From Gemmatimonas aurantiaca T-27 (GTDB taxonomy: Bacteria > Gemmatimonadota > Gemmatimonadetes > Gemmatimonadales > Gemmatimonadaceae): a DNA stretch of 64,000 nt. Below the pieces are notes generated by a model. It saw only the letters and a list, made by a program, of their open reading frames with translations, did not search any database and had not been told where the DNA came from. Every line of letters begins with the position of its first letter. Within the stretch, counting starts at the first letter, position 1. The stretch spans positions 1,612,001 to 1,676,000 of the forward strand of contig NC_012489.1 of NCBI RefSeq assembly GCF_000010305.1, read 5' to 3'. Below, one piece after another: positions 35,173 through 43,712 of this stretch. The position numbers were made by a program, and so were the translations under genes.

Positions 35173-36582
35173 GTGAGGTGGCCCTTCGCTGGACTCGCAG
35201 CGCCGGTGGCGTTGTTGATGTTGGCGAGTGTCAGTTGCTCGAACAACCCGTCAGCGGGTGCGCTCCCCACGCCAGGCGACACCTCTACCCCGGCATCTGC
35301 GAATGTGCCGCCGGCGCCCGGCGCGCTGGCCGTGATTCCCGTACGCGTCCCCTACGTGCTGTCGGCACTGCGTCCATCGCTCGACTCCCTGTTTCCCGAA
35401 CGGGATTCGCTGTCCGAGGCGCGCTGCGCCAATGCCGCCGGGTTGGTGTGTCACCAGTACGTCTACCGGCGGGAAGGGCTCACACTCAATGCCGTCGATA
35501 GTCGGCTGCAGATCGATACGCGGCTCACCTATCGGGCCCGTGTGGGCACCTTCGGCAGTGCCCGCGTGGCGGGGTGTGGTTATGCCCCGGAGCCAATGCG
35601 CCGGGCCGATCTGCAGATGACCACCGCACTGTTCTGGCGGCGGGATTGGCGCATCGGGGCTCGTGACACCCGCCTGGCCGCCACCCTGCGCGATCCCTGT
35701 CTCGTCACGTCCCTCGGGGTGAACGCGACCAAGACACTGCAGAACGTGGTCGACAAGCAGCTCGCGGCCTTTGCCGCCCAAGCCGACAGCGCCATCCCCG
35801 TGGCCGGAGACTTCAAGCCACTCGCCGACTCACTCTGGCGCAGCTTTCTCGAGCCCACGTCATTGGATTCGCTGGGGGCCCTCTGGCTGATGCTGGATCC
35901 GCAGGCGGTGCGGGTCACGCCGTTTGTCGGAGCGGGGCGGAATATCACCACTACGCTGGTGCTGTACGCCCGGCCCCGTGTGGTGGCGGGGAGCAAGCCC
36001 AGGGTGGCCATGCGTCCACTGCCCGCGCTCGCGTTGGGAGAGGGCAGTGCCGACTTCCGGGTGCCGGTGTCGGTGGAGCTGCCGTACGGCGAGATGCAAC
36101 GACGGGCCACCCAATTGCTGAAAGACGAGACCGCGCGGCAGAGCGTGAAGGTGGACAGTGTGCTGCTGCGCGGGGCGGGGGACAGCCTGTTCGTGGACCT
36201 CGGCGTTTCCGGCGCGCTCAACGGTCGACTGACACTGGTCTCCCGACCGACTTGGGATGCCGCCGCGCGTGAACTCCGTCTCGACGACCTCGACTGGACG
36301 CTGCAGAGTCGCGGGCGGCTCTCGCGCATCAAGGCCACCCTCGCGGCGCCACTGGTTTCCCGGGCCGTGCGACGGGCCACGTCCGGGGGGCGGGTCCCGC
36401 TGGGCGCTCAGCTCGATGCGATTCGCAGCGAACTGCTCCTCAAGCTCAATGGCACGCTGGCCCCGGGGGTGGTCATGGGCAGCAGCGTTCGCGACGTGCA
36501 GATTCTCTCCGTGCGTCCAACGGCCACGGCGATCGTCGTCCAGGCCTATCTGTCGGGCCAGAGCGGGGTCTGGGTTCAGTAG
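35173..36582 (+). CDS. DUF4403 family protein, probable lipoprotein
   Basis: The 469-residue protein begins at a GTG with GAGGGG upstream. A signal segment (LAAPVALLMLASVSC) ends at a cysteine, so it may be a lipoprotein, although the lipobox (SVSC) is imperfect. The rest matches the DUF4403 domain architecture: repeated beta-rich tandem units with VIPVRVPYVLSALRPSLDSL, LNAVDSRLQIDTRLTYRARV and LNGRLTLVSRPTWDAAAREL. The family is poorly understood and is considered to have BPI/SYLF-like folds. No catalytic residue is evident. It diverges from the Gly/Met-rich gene with a very short gap. The following M28 peptidase gene starts 32 bases after the stop. Confidence 0.82.
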   Translation: MRWPFAGLAAPVALLMLASVSCSNNPSAGALPTPGDTSTPASANVPPAPGALAVIPVRVPYVLSALRPSLDSLFPERDSLSEARCANAAGLVCHQYVYRREGLTLNAVDSRLQIDTRLTYRARVGTFGSARVAGCGYAPEPMRRADLQMTTALFWRRDWRIGARDTRLAATLRDPCLVTSLGVNATKTLQNVVDKQLAAFAAQADSAIPVAGDFKPLADSLWRSFLEPTSLDSLGALWLMLDPQAVRVTPFVGAGRNITTTLVLYARPRVVAGSKPRVAMRPLPALALGEGSADFRVPVSVELPYGEMQRRATQLLKDETARQSVKVDSVLLRGAGDSLFVDLGVSGALNGRLTLVSRPTWDAAARELRLDDLDWTLQSRGRLSRIKATLAAPLVSRAVRRATSGGRVPLGAQLDAIRSELLLKLNGTLAPGVVMGSSVRDVQILSVRPTATAIVVQAYLSGQSGVWVQ

Positions 36583-36614
36583 GTCACATTTGTTGCGTTT
36601 TTCGATGTTTCCAC

Positions 36615-37646
36615 GTGAAACACTTTCCGGTGATGCTTGTGATATCTCCGTCTGAATCAAAGGTCCGCAGCACCAAGGGACCCGCCCGTTCCTTCGCGAC
36701 CGCGTTGGTGTCAACCGCGTTGGTCACGGCGCTCACCATCGTATCCGGCGCCGGCGCCCAGCCGTTTCCTCCTCCATCCGATCCGGAAACCGCGAAGATG
36801 ATGCGGCGCCTGTCCGCCCTCTCGGCGGACTCGATGGAAGGACGGCGAGCGGGATCTCCAGGTGCTGCCCGTGCCAGAAAGTGGATAATCGGAGAATTGA
36901 ACGCCATTGGCGTGAAGCCAGCGGGCAGTGCCTTCGAATCGTCCGTCGCGCTGCGTCCGCGGGCCGGGAGCACTGATACCGTGGGGGCGAACGTGGCGGC
37001 GCGTATTCCGGGCACGAAGGGCAGTGGCCCGGTGATCGTCCTGAGCGCGCACTACGACCACTTGGGCGTACGGAACGGCGAGACCTTCAATGGCGCCGAC
37101 GATGATGCCTCTGGCTGCGTGGCACTACTGACCATAGCCGAACGGTTGGTGAAGCAACCTCCCAAGCACGACGTGATCCTGGCGTTCTTTGATGCCGAGG
37201 AGAGTGGGATGGTCGGGTCGAAGGCTTTCGCCGCCGCGCCGCCGGTGCCGCTGGAGCGCATCGGGCTCAACATCAACCTGGACATGGTGGCTCGGCAGGA
37301 TGCGGGCGCTCTCTGGGTGGCGGGCGTCTCACATACTGCGGCGCTCAAGCCGATCGCCGAGGCGGCGGCCAAGTCGGCGGCGGTCAGCATTCGCTTCGGG
37401 CACGATACGAAAGATCTCAAGCCGGGCGACGACTGGACCAACTCATCGGATCATGCGTCGTTCCACGCCAAGGGCATTCCGTTCTTCTATCTCGGCGTCG
37501 AGGACCATCCGGACTATCACAAACCCGGTGACGACGCGGACAAGATCGATCCCAAGTTCTACCGCGGCACGACCGACTTTGCGTACGCGCTGCTGCGGCA
37601 GGCGGACAAGGCATTGGAGCAGATCGCCGCGATGCGGCGCAAATGA
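36615..37646 (+). CDS. Secreted M28 family zinc aminopeptidase
   Basis: A 343-residue exported peptidase with two-zinc chemistry. Metal ligands are seen in order: His in SAHYDHLG, Asp in NGADDDASG, Glu-Glu in FDAEESGM, Asp in NLDMVARQ and His in SSDHASFHA. Together these define the M28 aminopeptidase family, which removes N-terminal residues from peptides. The signal peptide (ATALVSTALVTALTIVSGAG, then AQ) is long because the GTG at 36615 gives an N-terminal extension; ATG 36633 is an alternative with a shorter n-region. It stands between the DUF4403 gene and a gene-poor stretch that ends in a hairpin. Confidence 0.9.
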   Translation: MKHFPVMLVISPSESKVRSTKGPARSFATALVSTALVTALTIVSGAGAQPFPPPSDPETAKMMRRLSALSADSMEGRRAGSPGAARARKWIIGELNAIGVKPAGSAFESSVALRPRAGSTDTVGANVAARIPGTKGSGPVIVLSAHYDHLGVRNGETFNGADDDASGCVALLTIAERLVKQPPKHDVILAFFDAEESGMVGSKAFAAAPPVPLERIGLNINLDMVARQDAGALWVAGVSHTAALKPIAEAAAKSAAVSIRFGHDTKDLKPGDDWTNSSDHASFHAKGIPFFYLGVEDHPDYHKPGDDADKIDPKFYRGTTDFAYALLRQADKALEQIAAMRRK

Positions 37647-37705
37647 CATTCACTGCCATCGCGTCGTTGCCGTGACGCAGTGGAACTGACATTGGCGGAA
37701 TGAGG

Positions 37706-37739
37706 AAGGGGGCGCACCACTCGCGTGGTGCACCCCCTT
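37706..37739. terminator. Strong hairpin, likely bidirectional terminator
   Basis: A 15-pair arm with one mismatch runs from 37706 (AAGGGGG C GCACCAC) to 37739 (GTGGTGC A CCCCCTT) around a TCGC loop. It lies 59 bases after the M28 stop. On the minus strand it also follows a short open frame at 37788-37853. Neither side has a long T-run, so efficiency is uncertain. Confidence 0.6.
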
Positions 37740-37787
37740 GCATTCCCTGCCGGCTCGGTAGGATCACCGACCCGGGAAACCCGTGAA

Positions 37788-37853
37788 CTACCGGGCGTCG
37801 ATCAGGAGATCTGTTGCCCGATAAGAGCCGGCAGTAGGACTGACGCTAGACAA
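37788..37853 (-). CDS. Candidate 21-residue peptide with strong Shine-Dalgarno
   Basis: A TTG start at 37853 is preceded by GAGGAGG with seven bases between, the best ribosome site in this gene-poor region. The frame encodes (M)SSVSPTAGSYRATDLLIDAR and stops at TAG. A hairpin at 37706-37739 could end the transcript about 50 bases after the stop. I do not recognise the peptide. Possible roles are a regulatory leader, a small secreted or modified peptide, or a false frame beside an unannotated RNA. An alternative GTG three codons upstream in another frame has the Shine-Dalgarno overlapping the start and is less likely. Confidence is low since 66 bases carry little statistical weight. Confidence 0.3.
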   Translation of the reverse strand: MSSVSPTAGSYRATDLLIDAR

Positions 37854-38192
37854 AGAATCACCTCCTCGATGTAGGGTTGAACAACGGGCGCTGCAGCCGC
37901 TGGAACAGGTCTTGGGTCCCGCACCATCGGATCCATCCACGTCACTTGGGACTGTCACTCGGCTGGCTGCCGAGCTCGGCCTTACATGGCGGAATGCGGA
38001 CGCTCCTCCGCATCAGGCATATGGTATGACGTTTCGCGCCCGCCTGCAAGCATCAAAAGCGTGATCTGTCACACGGTGGCCCATGTGGTACTTTTCCCAG
38101 ATCCCGCCTCGCCCCTCGTCCCAACGCGCCGCGCGTTTTTCACGTAGCCCGGTTGCGACTCCCACCTGTTGCACCCTTTTCTGGATCTGCCC
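37854..38192. other. Gene-free stretch upstream of the second S9 peptidase
   Basis: These 339 bases show no convincing gene. They contain a small GCGGA/TCCGC-type hairpin near 37995-38012, the probable upstream region of the short minus-strand frame at 37788-37853, and the presumed promoter of the S9 peptidase on the plus strand (no clear -35/-10 pair seen). I see no tRNA, riboswitch core or repeat here. A small RNA cannot be excluded. Confidence 0.5.
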
Positions 38193-40451
38193 ATGCACGT
38201 GTCCGCCCAATGGCGACGCGCCCCCTATGCGCTCGCCCTTCTGGCTTGTGCGGCTCCGGCCGCGCTGATCGCTCAACCGGGACGTGGAGGCGGCGGCGGA
38301 GCTGGTGGCGCTGGAGCGGCCGCCGGCGGCGCCAGCCCGAGCAACGCCCTCCCTGCGCTCCCCAAGGGACCGCGCGCCATGATGCTGCGCGACTGGTATC
38401 GCGTGGCCAATCTCAGCAACCCGGCCGTCTCACCCGATGGCAAGCGTATCGCGGTCACGGTGACCCGCGCGGTGGAAGCTGACAACCGACGCCACAGCGA
38501 GATCTGGGTGGTGAACGCGGCCGGCGGTGAGCCGCAGCGTTGGACCTCACCGAGCACGGAAAGCAGCAATCCGCGCTGGTCGGCCGACGGTAAGTACCTG
38601 TTCTTCACTTCGCAGCGTGCCGGCGGCACCGGAAACACCTGGGCCATTCGCCTCGATCAGCCCAGTGGTGAAGCCATTCAGGTGGGCGACTATCCCAACG
38701 GCTCCATGCCGTCGGACGGCTCGTTCGCCGTGTTCACTGATGCCGGTCGTCCGGCACCGACGGCGCCAAGCCCCGATCCGTTCGGGCAGATGCAGCCGAT
38801 GGCGCGTCCGCCGTTCGAAGCCATTACCCGTCCCTCGGTGTCGGCGCGTTTCGACGGTCGCCATGTCGTGGACATGTCCTACAAGGTGAACGGTGTCGGT
38901 TTCGTGCCGGGCCGTCGTGTGGCCCGCACCTGGCGGCCCACGCAGATCGCGCGGCAGCCGATTGGGGATACGACCAAGAAGGTGATCACCAGCACTGCCT
39001 ATTCGCATCGTGGGCCGGTGGTGTCGCCGGACGGCAAGTGGATCGCCTTCACGGCCGATTCGCGGCTGCGTCCCGATTCGGTGGTTGATCGTGAGCGTGA
39101 TTCGCTCGCCACGCTGCCGTACAACAAGGTGCGTGATGAAGCCGAGCGGAACGACGCCGACATCTACATCATCGACGCCAATGGCGGCACGCCGCGCAAG
39201 TTGACGGATTGGATGGGCGCGGAATCGCAGATCACCTGGTCACCCGACGGCAAGCAGATCGCGTTCATCGGTCGTCCGGGACGCACGAAGAACTCGAACA
39301 TCTATGTGGTGGACGCAGCCGGTGGCACGCCGCGCGCACTGCTGGGCAACTGGCAGTACGAGCCGGGCAACTTTGACTGGCTGCCGGGTGGCATTCAGTT
39401 CACGGCGGAAATCGGCGGACGTTCGGCGGTACTGCGTGCCGACATGAGCGGCAAGTCGTTGCCCACTGAGCTGGTGAGCGGCCGCCGTCAGTTGCGTGGC
39501 GCGAGCTACGACGAGTCGGGCAAGACGCTGGCGTATGTGGCGACGTCCATGAACAAGCCGACGGAGTTGTTTGTTGCCAGCGGTGACGGCACCGGTGAAC
39601 GGCAGCTCACGAACTTCAACAAGGACGTCAACGCCGACGTGGTGTGGAGTGACGCCGAGCGCATCACCTACAAGAGCGTGGGCAACCTCGAGATCGAAGG
39701 CTGGCTGATGAAGCCGTATGGCTACGAAGCCGGCAAGAAGTATCCGATGGTCATCTACATTCACGGTGGTCCGCACTCGTCGTACGGCGAAGGCTGGTTC
39801 GACGAATTCCAGAACCTCGCGGCCCAGGGCATGTTCGTGCTGTTCACCAACCCGCGTGGTTCGAGCGGCTATGGTGCACCGTTCACGTACAGCACGCGCG
39901 GCCGTTGGGGCATGGAAGACTACCAGGACCTCATGAAGGCCGTGGATATCGTATCCGTGCGCGCCGATGTGGACAGCACGAAGATGGGTGCTACCGGTGG
40001 TTCGTACGGCGGTTTCATGACCACGTGGATGGCCACGAAGACCACGCGCTTCAAGGCCATCGAAACCGACCGCACGATCACGGACTGGACCTACTGGTAT
40101 GGTTCCAGCGATGCGCAGGGACTCACGGAGTTCGAGTTCTACGGCAAGCCGTGGGACAACCAGAAGCTGTACGACGAGCTCTCGCCGATCCGCTATGTGA
40201 ACAAGGTGAAGACGCCCATGCTCATCGTGCAGAGCGAAGAAGATCATCGCACGCCGATGGGCAGCGCTGAGATCTGGTTCATGTCACTCAAGAAGCAGGG
40301 CGTGCCGGTGGAGCTCATTCGGTACCCGCGCTCCAACCATGATCTGAGCCGTACCGGTGAACCGTGGCTGCTGGTCGATCGTCTCGGTCGTCTGCGGCAG
40401 TGGTTCGGCTATTGGCTCCAGGGTGTGCAGCCTGGTGCTGTGGCCAACTGA
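38193..40451 (+). CDS. Secreted S9 family peptidase with Gly/Ala-rich linker
   Basis: The 752-residue enzyme belongs to the prolyl oligopeptidase clan. The signal peptide (APYALALLACAAPAALIAQ) is followed by a 35-residue Gly/Ala-rich linker, then a beta-propeller with VSPDGKRIAVTV, VSPDGKWIAFTA and WSPDGKQIAFIG. The hydrolase domain has Ser604 in GGSYGGFM, Asp684 in SEEDHRTP and His716 in RSNHDLSR. It is an alanyl/acylaminoacyl-peptidase-like exported protease. The ATG at 38193 was chosen over a TTG at 38169 because it gives a normal signal peptide. A perfect hairpin follows the stop. It differs from the other S9 enzyme in this window in its propeller and linker, so the two are not recent copies. 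Confidence 0.93.
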   Translation: MHVSAQWRRAPYALALLACAAPAALIAQPGRGGGGGAGGAGAAAGGASPSNALPALPKGPRAMMLRDWYRVANLSNPAVSPDGKRIAVTVTRAVEADNRRHSEIWVVNAAGGEPQRWTSPSTESSNPRWSADGKYLFFTSQRAGGTGNTWAIRLDQPSGEAIQVGDYPNGSMPSDGSFAVFTDAGRPAPTAPSPDPFGQMQPMARPPFEAITRPSVSARFDGRHVVDMSYKVNGVGFVPGRRVARTWRPTQIARQPIGDTTKKVITSTAYSHRGPVVSPDGKWIAFTADSRLRPDSVVDRERDSLATLPYNKVRDEAERNDADIYIIDANGGTPRKLTDWMGAESQITWSPDGKQIAFIGRPGRTKNSNIYVVDAAGGTPRALLGNWQYEPGNFDWLPGGIQFTAEIGGRSAVLRADMSGKSLPTELVSGRRQLRGASYDESGKTLAYVATSMNKPTELFVASGDGTGERQLTNFNKDVNADVVWSDAERITYKSVGNLEIEGWLMKPYGYEAGKKYPMVIYIHGGPHSSYGEGWFDEFQNLAAQGMFVLFTNPRGSSGYGAPFTYSTRGRWGMEDYQDLMKAVDIVSVRADVDSTKMGATGGSYGGFMTTWMATKTTRFKAIETDRTITDWTYWYGSSDAQGLTEFEFYGKPWDNQKLYDELSPIRYVNKVKTPMLIVQSEEDHRTPMGSAEIWFMSLKKQGVPVELIRYPRSNHDLSRTGEPWLLVDRLGRLRQWFGYWLQGVQPGAVAN

Positions 40452-40469
40452 TCGACGGCGTTGAAAGGA

Positions 40470-40505
40470 AAACGGGGCGCGCATCTCACGATGCGCGCCC
40501 CGTTT
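40470..40505. terminator. Perfect 16-bp bidirectional terminator hairpin
   Basis: AAACGGGGCGCGCATC (40470-40485) pairs fully with GATGCGCGCCCCGTTT (40490-40505) around a TCAC loop. It sits between two convergent genes. On the plus side CCCTTT follows, and on the minus side the outer run is CCTTTC, so it is a plausible two-way terminator for both transcripts. Confidence 0.75.
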
Positions 40506-40525
40506 CCCTTTCTGCCCTCAGTGAA

Positions 40526-41188
40526 TCAGACGGCGAAACAATAGAACAGCGCGTTGCCGCCGGTGGCCTTCAAGTTGTCCTGACCACAGCCACGCGATGC
40601 ATGTGCATTGTTCCACGACGTGGGATTGGCACCGCCGCCCTGCCGATCGTGATGGCCGACCAGTGCAGCGCCGGTCGCCGCATTGCTCGTCCAGTTGTTG
40701 CACGTGGAATCACCGGCATCACCGGACACCCGTCCGTCGAGCGTGGAGCCCGTGAGAATGTCGTGCGTGTTCGGTGTGTCACCGCGGCCATTCACCAGCG
40801 CGCCCTTCTCCGTGATGCTGTTGTCCTTCGACAGCTTGTTGTTGTCGCTGTGCAGATCGTCCACACTGGTGGCCACGACGACACCCTTGGCGTTTTTCCA
40901 CGGGCCCTTGCCGATGCGATCGCGGGCATTGATGGCCTGCTTGCCACCCACAGCCTGCTGACTCAGATACGCATGCCACGTCTTGCCACGCACACCGGCG
41001 GCTTCCGCCAGCGTGGCGCAGTGTTTGTCGGCGCCTTCCACGCCGCCGAGGTTGGCGCCATCACCTAGTCCAACGCTGGTGATGAAGAACGACATGTCCG
41101 CCTGCGGGGCAGGGGTGGCAGGCGTAGCCGGCGTTCCCGTGGACAGCATCATGCTGACAACGGCAATCGGAAGATGGAGCGGGACCAT
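40526..41188 (-). CDS. Secreted lectin-like/collagen NC10-type domain protein
   Basis: The 220-residue product carries a signal peptide (LHLPIAVVSMMLSTGTPATP). The mature part has a conserved pattern (FITSVGLGDGANLGGVEGAD, KTWHAYLSQ, HDILTGSTLDGRV, CNNWTSN, VGHHDR, SWNNAHASRGCGQDN, and FYCFAV at the C-terminus). It matches the exported proteins often annotated as lectins, with a fold resembling collagen XV/XVIII NC10/endostatin. Four cysteines in the mature part probably form disulfides. The start at ATG 41188 has GAGG eight bases upstream. It lies 19 bases downstream of the penicillin acylase gene on the same strand, so the two are probably co-transcribed. Confidence 0.75.
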   Translation of the reverse strand: MVPLHLPIAVVSMMLSTGTPATPATPAPQADMSFFITSVGLGDGANLGGVEGADKHCATLAEAAGVRGKTWHAYLSQQAVGGKQAINARDRIGKGPWKNAKGVVVATSVDDLHSDNNKLSKDNSITEKGALVNGRGDTPNTHDILTGSTLDGRVSGDAGDSTCNNWTSNAATGAALVGHHDRQGGGANPTSWNNAHASRGCGQDNLKATGGNALFYCFAV

Positions 41189-41207
41189 GAGGGGACCTCG
41201 GTGTTGT

Positions 41208-43691
41208 CTACTTCTGCGGAGAGAGAAGAACGACCTCGGCGGTGCGTGCCTTGATCGCGGCGGGACTGTAGGGAAGCGGCACAAAAGTACCGCGCGCCCA
41301 CAGCGGAAAGAGATTGGCATAGAACGGGCTACGCGGATCACCGCTCTGGCCCGGTGAGTTGGTGACGCGTGCGGCGTCCCAATTGGCCAGATCGATCACC
41401 ACACGCAGGCTAGCCCCATGCGTCTGATTGTCGGTGTTGCCCGTGGCGTGCAAAGTGTTGGCGTAGCCGCCACGCGGCAATGGACCCGGAGACAGCCTGG
41501 CCCGCACCGAATCGTGCACGAGTGGATCGAGCACGTGACTGATACGCGCGTGATGGAACTTTGGGTCCCCATAACGCCAGGTCGACATGTCCGCACCAAA
41601 GCGACGTGTGACATCAGCCACAGCGTCTTCGAAGGCGCGCTTCACAATGGAATCCCGCGTGGCCGCTGGGCGTGTGCCCAACAGTGAGTCCGGGTTGGTG
41701 AGCCATTCCACGGTGCGGGCCAGTGGTACGGTCCTGATCGTGGCGCGGGCGGCTCGTGGCACGACGACCTCGGCCGAGATGCTGGCCAGTCGTCGTTCCC
41801 ACGCCGCGTACAATGCGGCGCCGCGGGACTCGGCATTCATGAAACGATTCCAACGGAGCACGGTATCGCGCGCCGAGGTCATGGCGGGCGTGCCGAAGGT
41901 GATGTTGGCGAGGAGCGGCACCAGCGCGCGGGCGGGCAGCGACGCCTCATCGAACTGCAGGGCCCCACTGCTGGCCACGGTGGCCTTGCGCGTGGTATCG
42001 AGCACTTCGAGCAGGCGATTGTGCCGGTATGGATCGGCCCATGTGCGGGCCAGCGCATCGAAGCGCGGATACGACTGTGGCACGTTGAACGCATTGGCGG
42101 TGCCTACATAGCCGCGCGCCGGAGACGATTCGTGCGGCAACTGCGGAATGGGCAGGAACCCATTCCATTCGAATCGCCCATCCCCTGGCACGGGCACGAG
42201 GCCGTCCCAGTTCGGGCGCACCGGTGCGATGGCGGCGGTTTGCCAGCCGATGGCGCCGCTGGTGTCGGCCCAGATCCAGTTGAGTGCCGGCATGTGCGCG
42301 AACGCGAGTGCCGCGCGAGCTTCAGCCCAGTTGCGCGCCTGATCGAGACGCAGGCTGGCGAGATACGGTGCCCCACCCGGTTCGAGCCAGGCGGCGCGTA
42401 AGGCGACAGCCTGATGCCGGGCGCTGTCCACGTACAGCACCGGCCCGTGTCGCGTGTAGGCGAGTGTCACCGGAACCGGTGCTGCGCCGCGTACCCGAAT
42501 GGTGTCGGTGATGATCCGCATGCGCTCAACGCTGTTGCGATAGCGATAGGCGCGCGGATTGGAGCGATCGAGCTCGTACACATAGAGATCTTCCGCGTCG
42601 ATGCCGAAGATCGTGAGTCCCCATGCCCCGTGCTGATTGTGCCCGATGGCCACCCCGGGAATCGCCGGTTCGCCACCACCGATCACATCCCACCCCGGCG
42701 CCTTGAGGTGCACCATGTATCGCAGCGACGGCACGGCGATCGTGCGGTGCGGATCATTGGCCACGATCGGCTTTCCACTGGCCGTGCGCGATCCGGCGAT
42801 AACCCAGTTGTTGCTCTCCCAGCGTTCGATTTCCGTATCACGCGGTTCCACGGGTGCACTCGTGCGCCGCCACGCGGCCGCCACTTCCTCCAATCGAAAA
42901 GACGGGGTGGAGCGGGAGCCGTCGTACTCGGCAAAGATCTGCGCGTCATTGGCCGCGCCCACCAACTGTGCGACCGCAGAGTCGATGGCGAGGCGTGCGT
43001 TTTCAGGCTCAAAACGCTTCCGACGGCGCACCGCCGCTTCCCCAATGGCCCGCACGGCGCGGGCGTTGTTGGGTTCGTCTTTGGCGTTCGACGCGAGAGC
43101 ATTGTGGCGCGAGATGACAATGGCCGGTGTCCATTTGCCGGGCGTGATACCCAGTGCCTTGAGATCGGGCGGCATCAGACTGGTGTCTTTCTGCACCCGA
43201 TCCACATAGGCATTCACCCCATCGACAAACGCCTGAATGATGGACGCACCGCGTCGATGATAGTGCGCCAGTTCGGTGGTCATGGATCCGCGATAGCGCA
43301 GTAGCCGCGACGCGCGATCACGGGCCACCCAGCGCGGCCCCAATGCTTCGGCCATGGTGCCGGTGGCTTGCCGGCGCCACAGCTCCAACTGAAACAACCG
43401 GTCGCGCGCCGAGCTGTACCCCTGCGCGAAAAACAGATCGTGCTCATTCTTGGCTTCGATGTGCACGATGCCGGCGCTATCGCGCGTCAGTGTCACCGCC
43501 GCCTGCAGTCCGCGCACATCGAGACGCTGTCCGGAAGCCGGGCGTGGTGTTGCGGTACGGGGCGGTGCGGCGGTGGCCTGCGCTCCCAACGACGTGAGGG
43601 GCGCGAGCGAAGCGACGATGAACAGGGCGCCCGGAAGCAGTGACACGAAGCCACGGGGCAGGGAACGACGCCGCAGGAGGGGGATCGGCAT
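41208..43691 (-). CDS. Penicillin acylase family protein (Ntn hydrolase)
   Basis: An 827-residue N-terminal nucleophile hydrolase that is probably exported and self-cleaves. The signal peptide ends near SLGAQA. The alpha chain runs to about residue 292. The beta chain begins at the catalytic Ser293 in ERWESNNWVIAG and continues with PIVANDPHRT and VAIGHNQHGAWGLT. The family hydrolyses amide bonds of N-acyl compounds such as penicillins, acyl-homoserine lactones or aculeacin; the substrate here is unknown. The start lacks an obvious Shine-Dalgarno. The lectin-like gene starts 19 bases after the stop, suggesting an exported pair with a role in degrading or binding surface polymers. Confidence 0.92.
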   Translation of the reverse strand: MPIPLLRRRSLPRGFVSLLPGALFIVASLAPLTSLGAQATAAPPRTATPRPASGQRLDVRGLQAAVTLTRDSAGIVHIEAKNEHDLFFAQGYSSARDRLFQLELWRRQATGTMAEALGPRWVARDRASRLLRYRGSMTTELAHYHRRGASIIQAFVDGVNAYVDRVQKDTSLMPPDLKALGITPGKWTPAIVISRHNALASNAKDEPNNARAVRAIGEAAVRRRKRFEPENARLAIDSAVAQLVGAANDAQIFAEYDGSRSTPSFRLEEVAAAWRRTSAPVEPRDTEIERWESNNWVIAGSRTASGKPIVANDPHRTIAVPSLRYMVHLKAPGWDVIGGGEPAIPGVAIGHNQHGAWGLTIFGIDAEDLYVYELDRSNPRAYRYRNSVERMRIITDTIRVRGAAPVPVTLAYTRHGPVLYVDSARHQAVALRAAWLEPGGAPYLASLRLDQARNWAEARAALAFAHMPALNWIWADTSGAIGWQTAAIAPVRPNWDGLVPVPGDGRFEWNGFLPIPQLPHESSPARGYVGTANAFNVPQSYPRFDALARTWADPYRHNRLLEVLDTTRKATVASSGALQFDEASLPARALVPLLANITFGTPAMTSARDTVLRWNRFMNAESRGAALYAAWERRLASISAEVVVPRAARATIRTVPLARTVEWLTNPDSLLGTRPAATRDSIVKRAFEDAVADVTRRFGADMSTWRYGDPKFHHARISHVLDPLVHDSVRARLSPGPLPRGGYANTLHATGNTDNQTHGASLRVVIDLANWDAARVTNSPGQSGDPRSPFYANLFPLWARGTFVPLPYSPAAIKARTAEVVLLSPQK

Positions 43692-43712
43692 CTGATGTGG
43701 CAGAAGGAGGGG

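Noticed and set aside
37854-37866. ATCACCTCCT sequence resembling the 16S rRNA 3' end
   Set aside because: Only about 10 bases match, and no rRNA-like sequence flanks them. It is better read as a Shine-Dalgarno on the minus strand.
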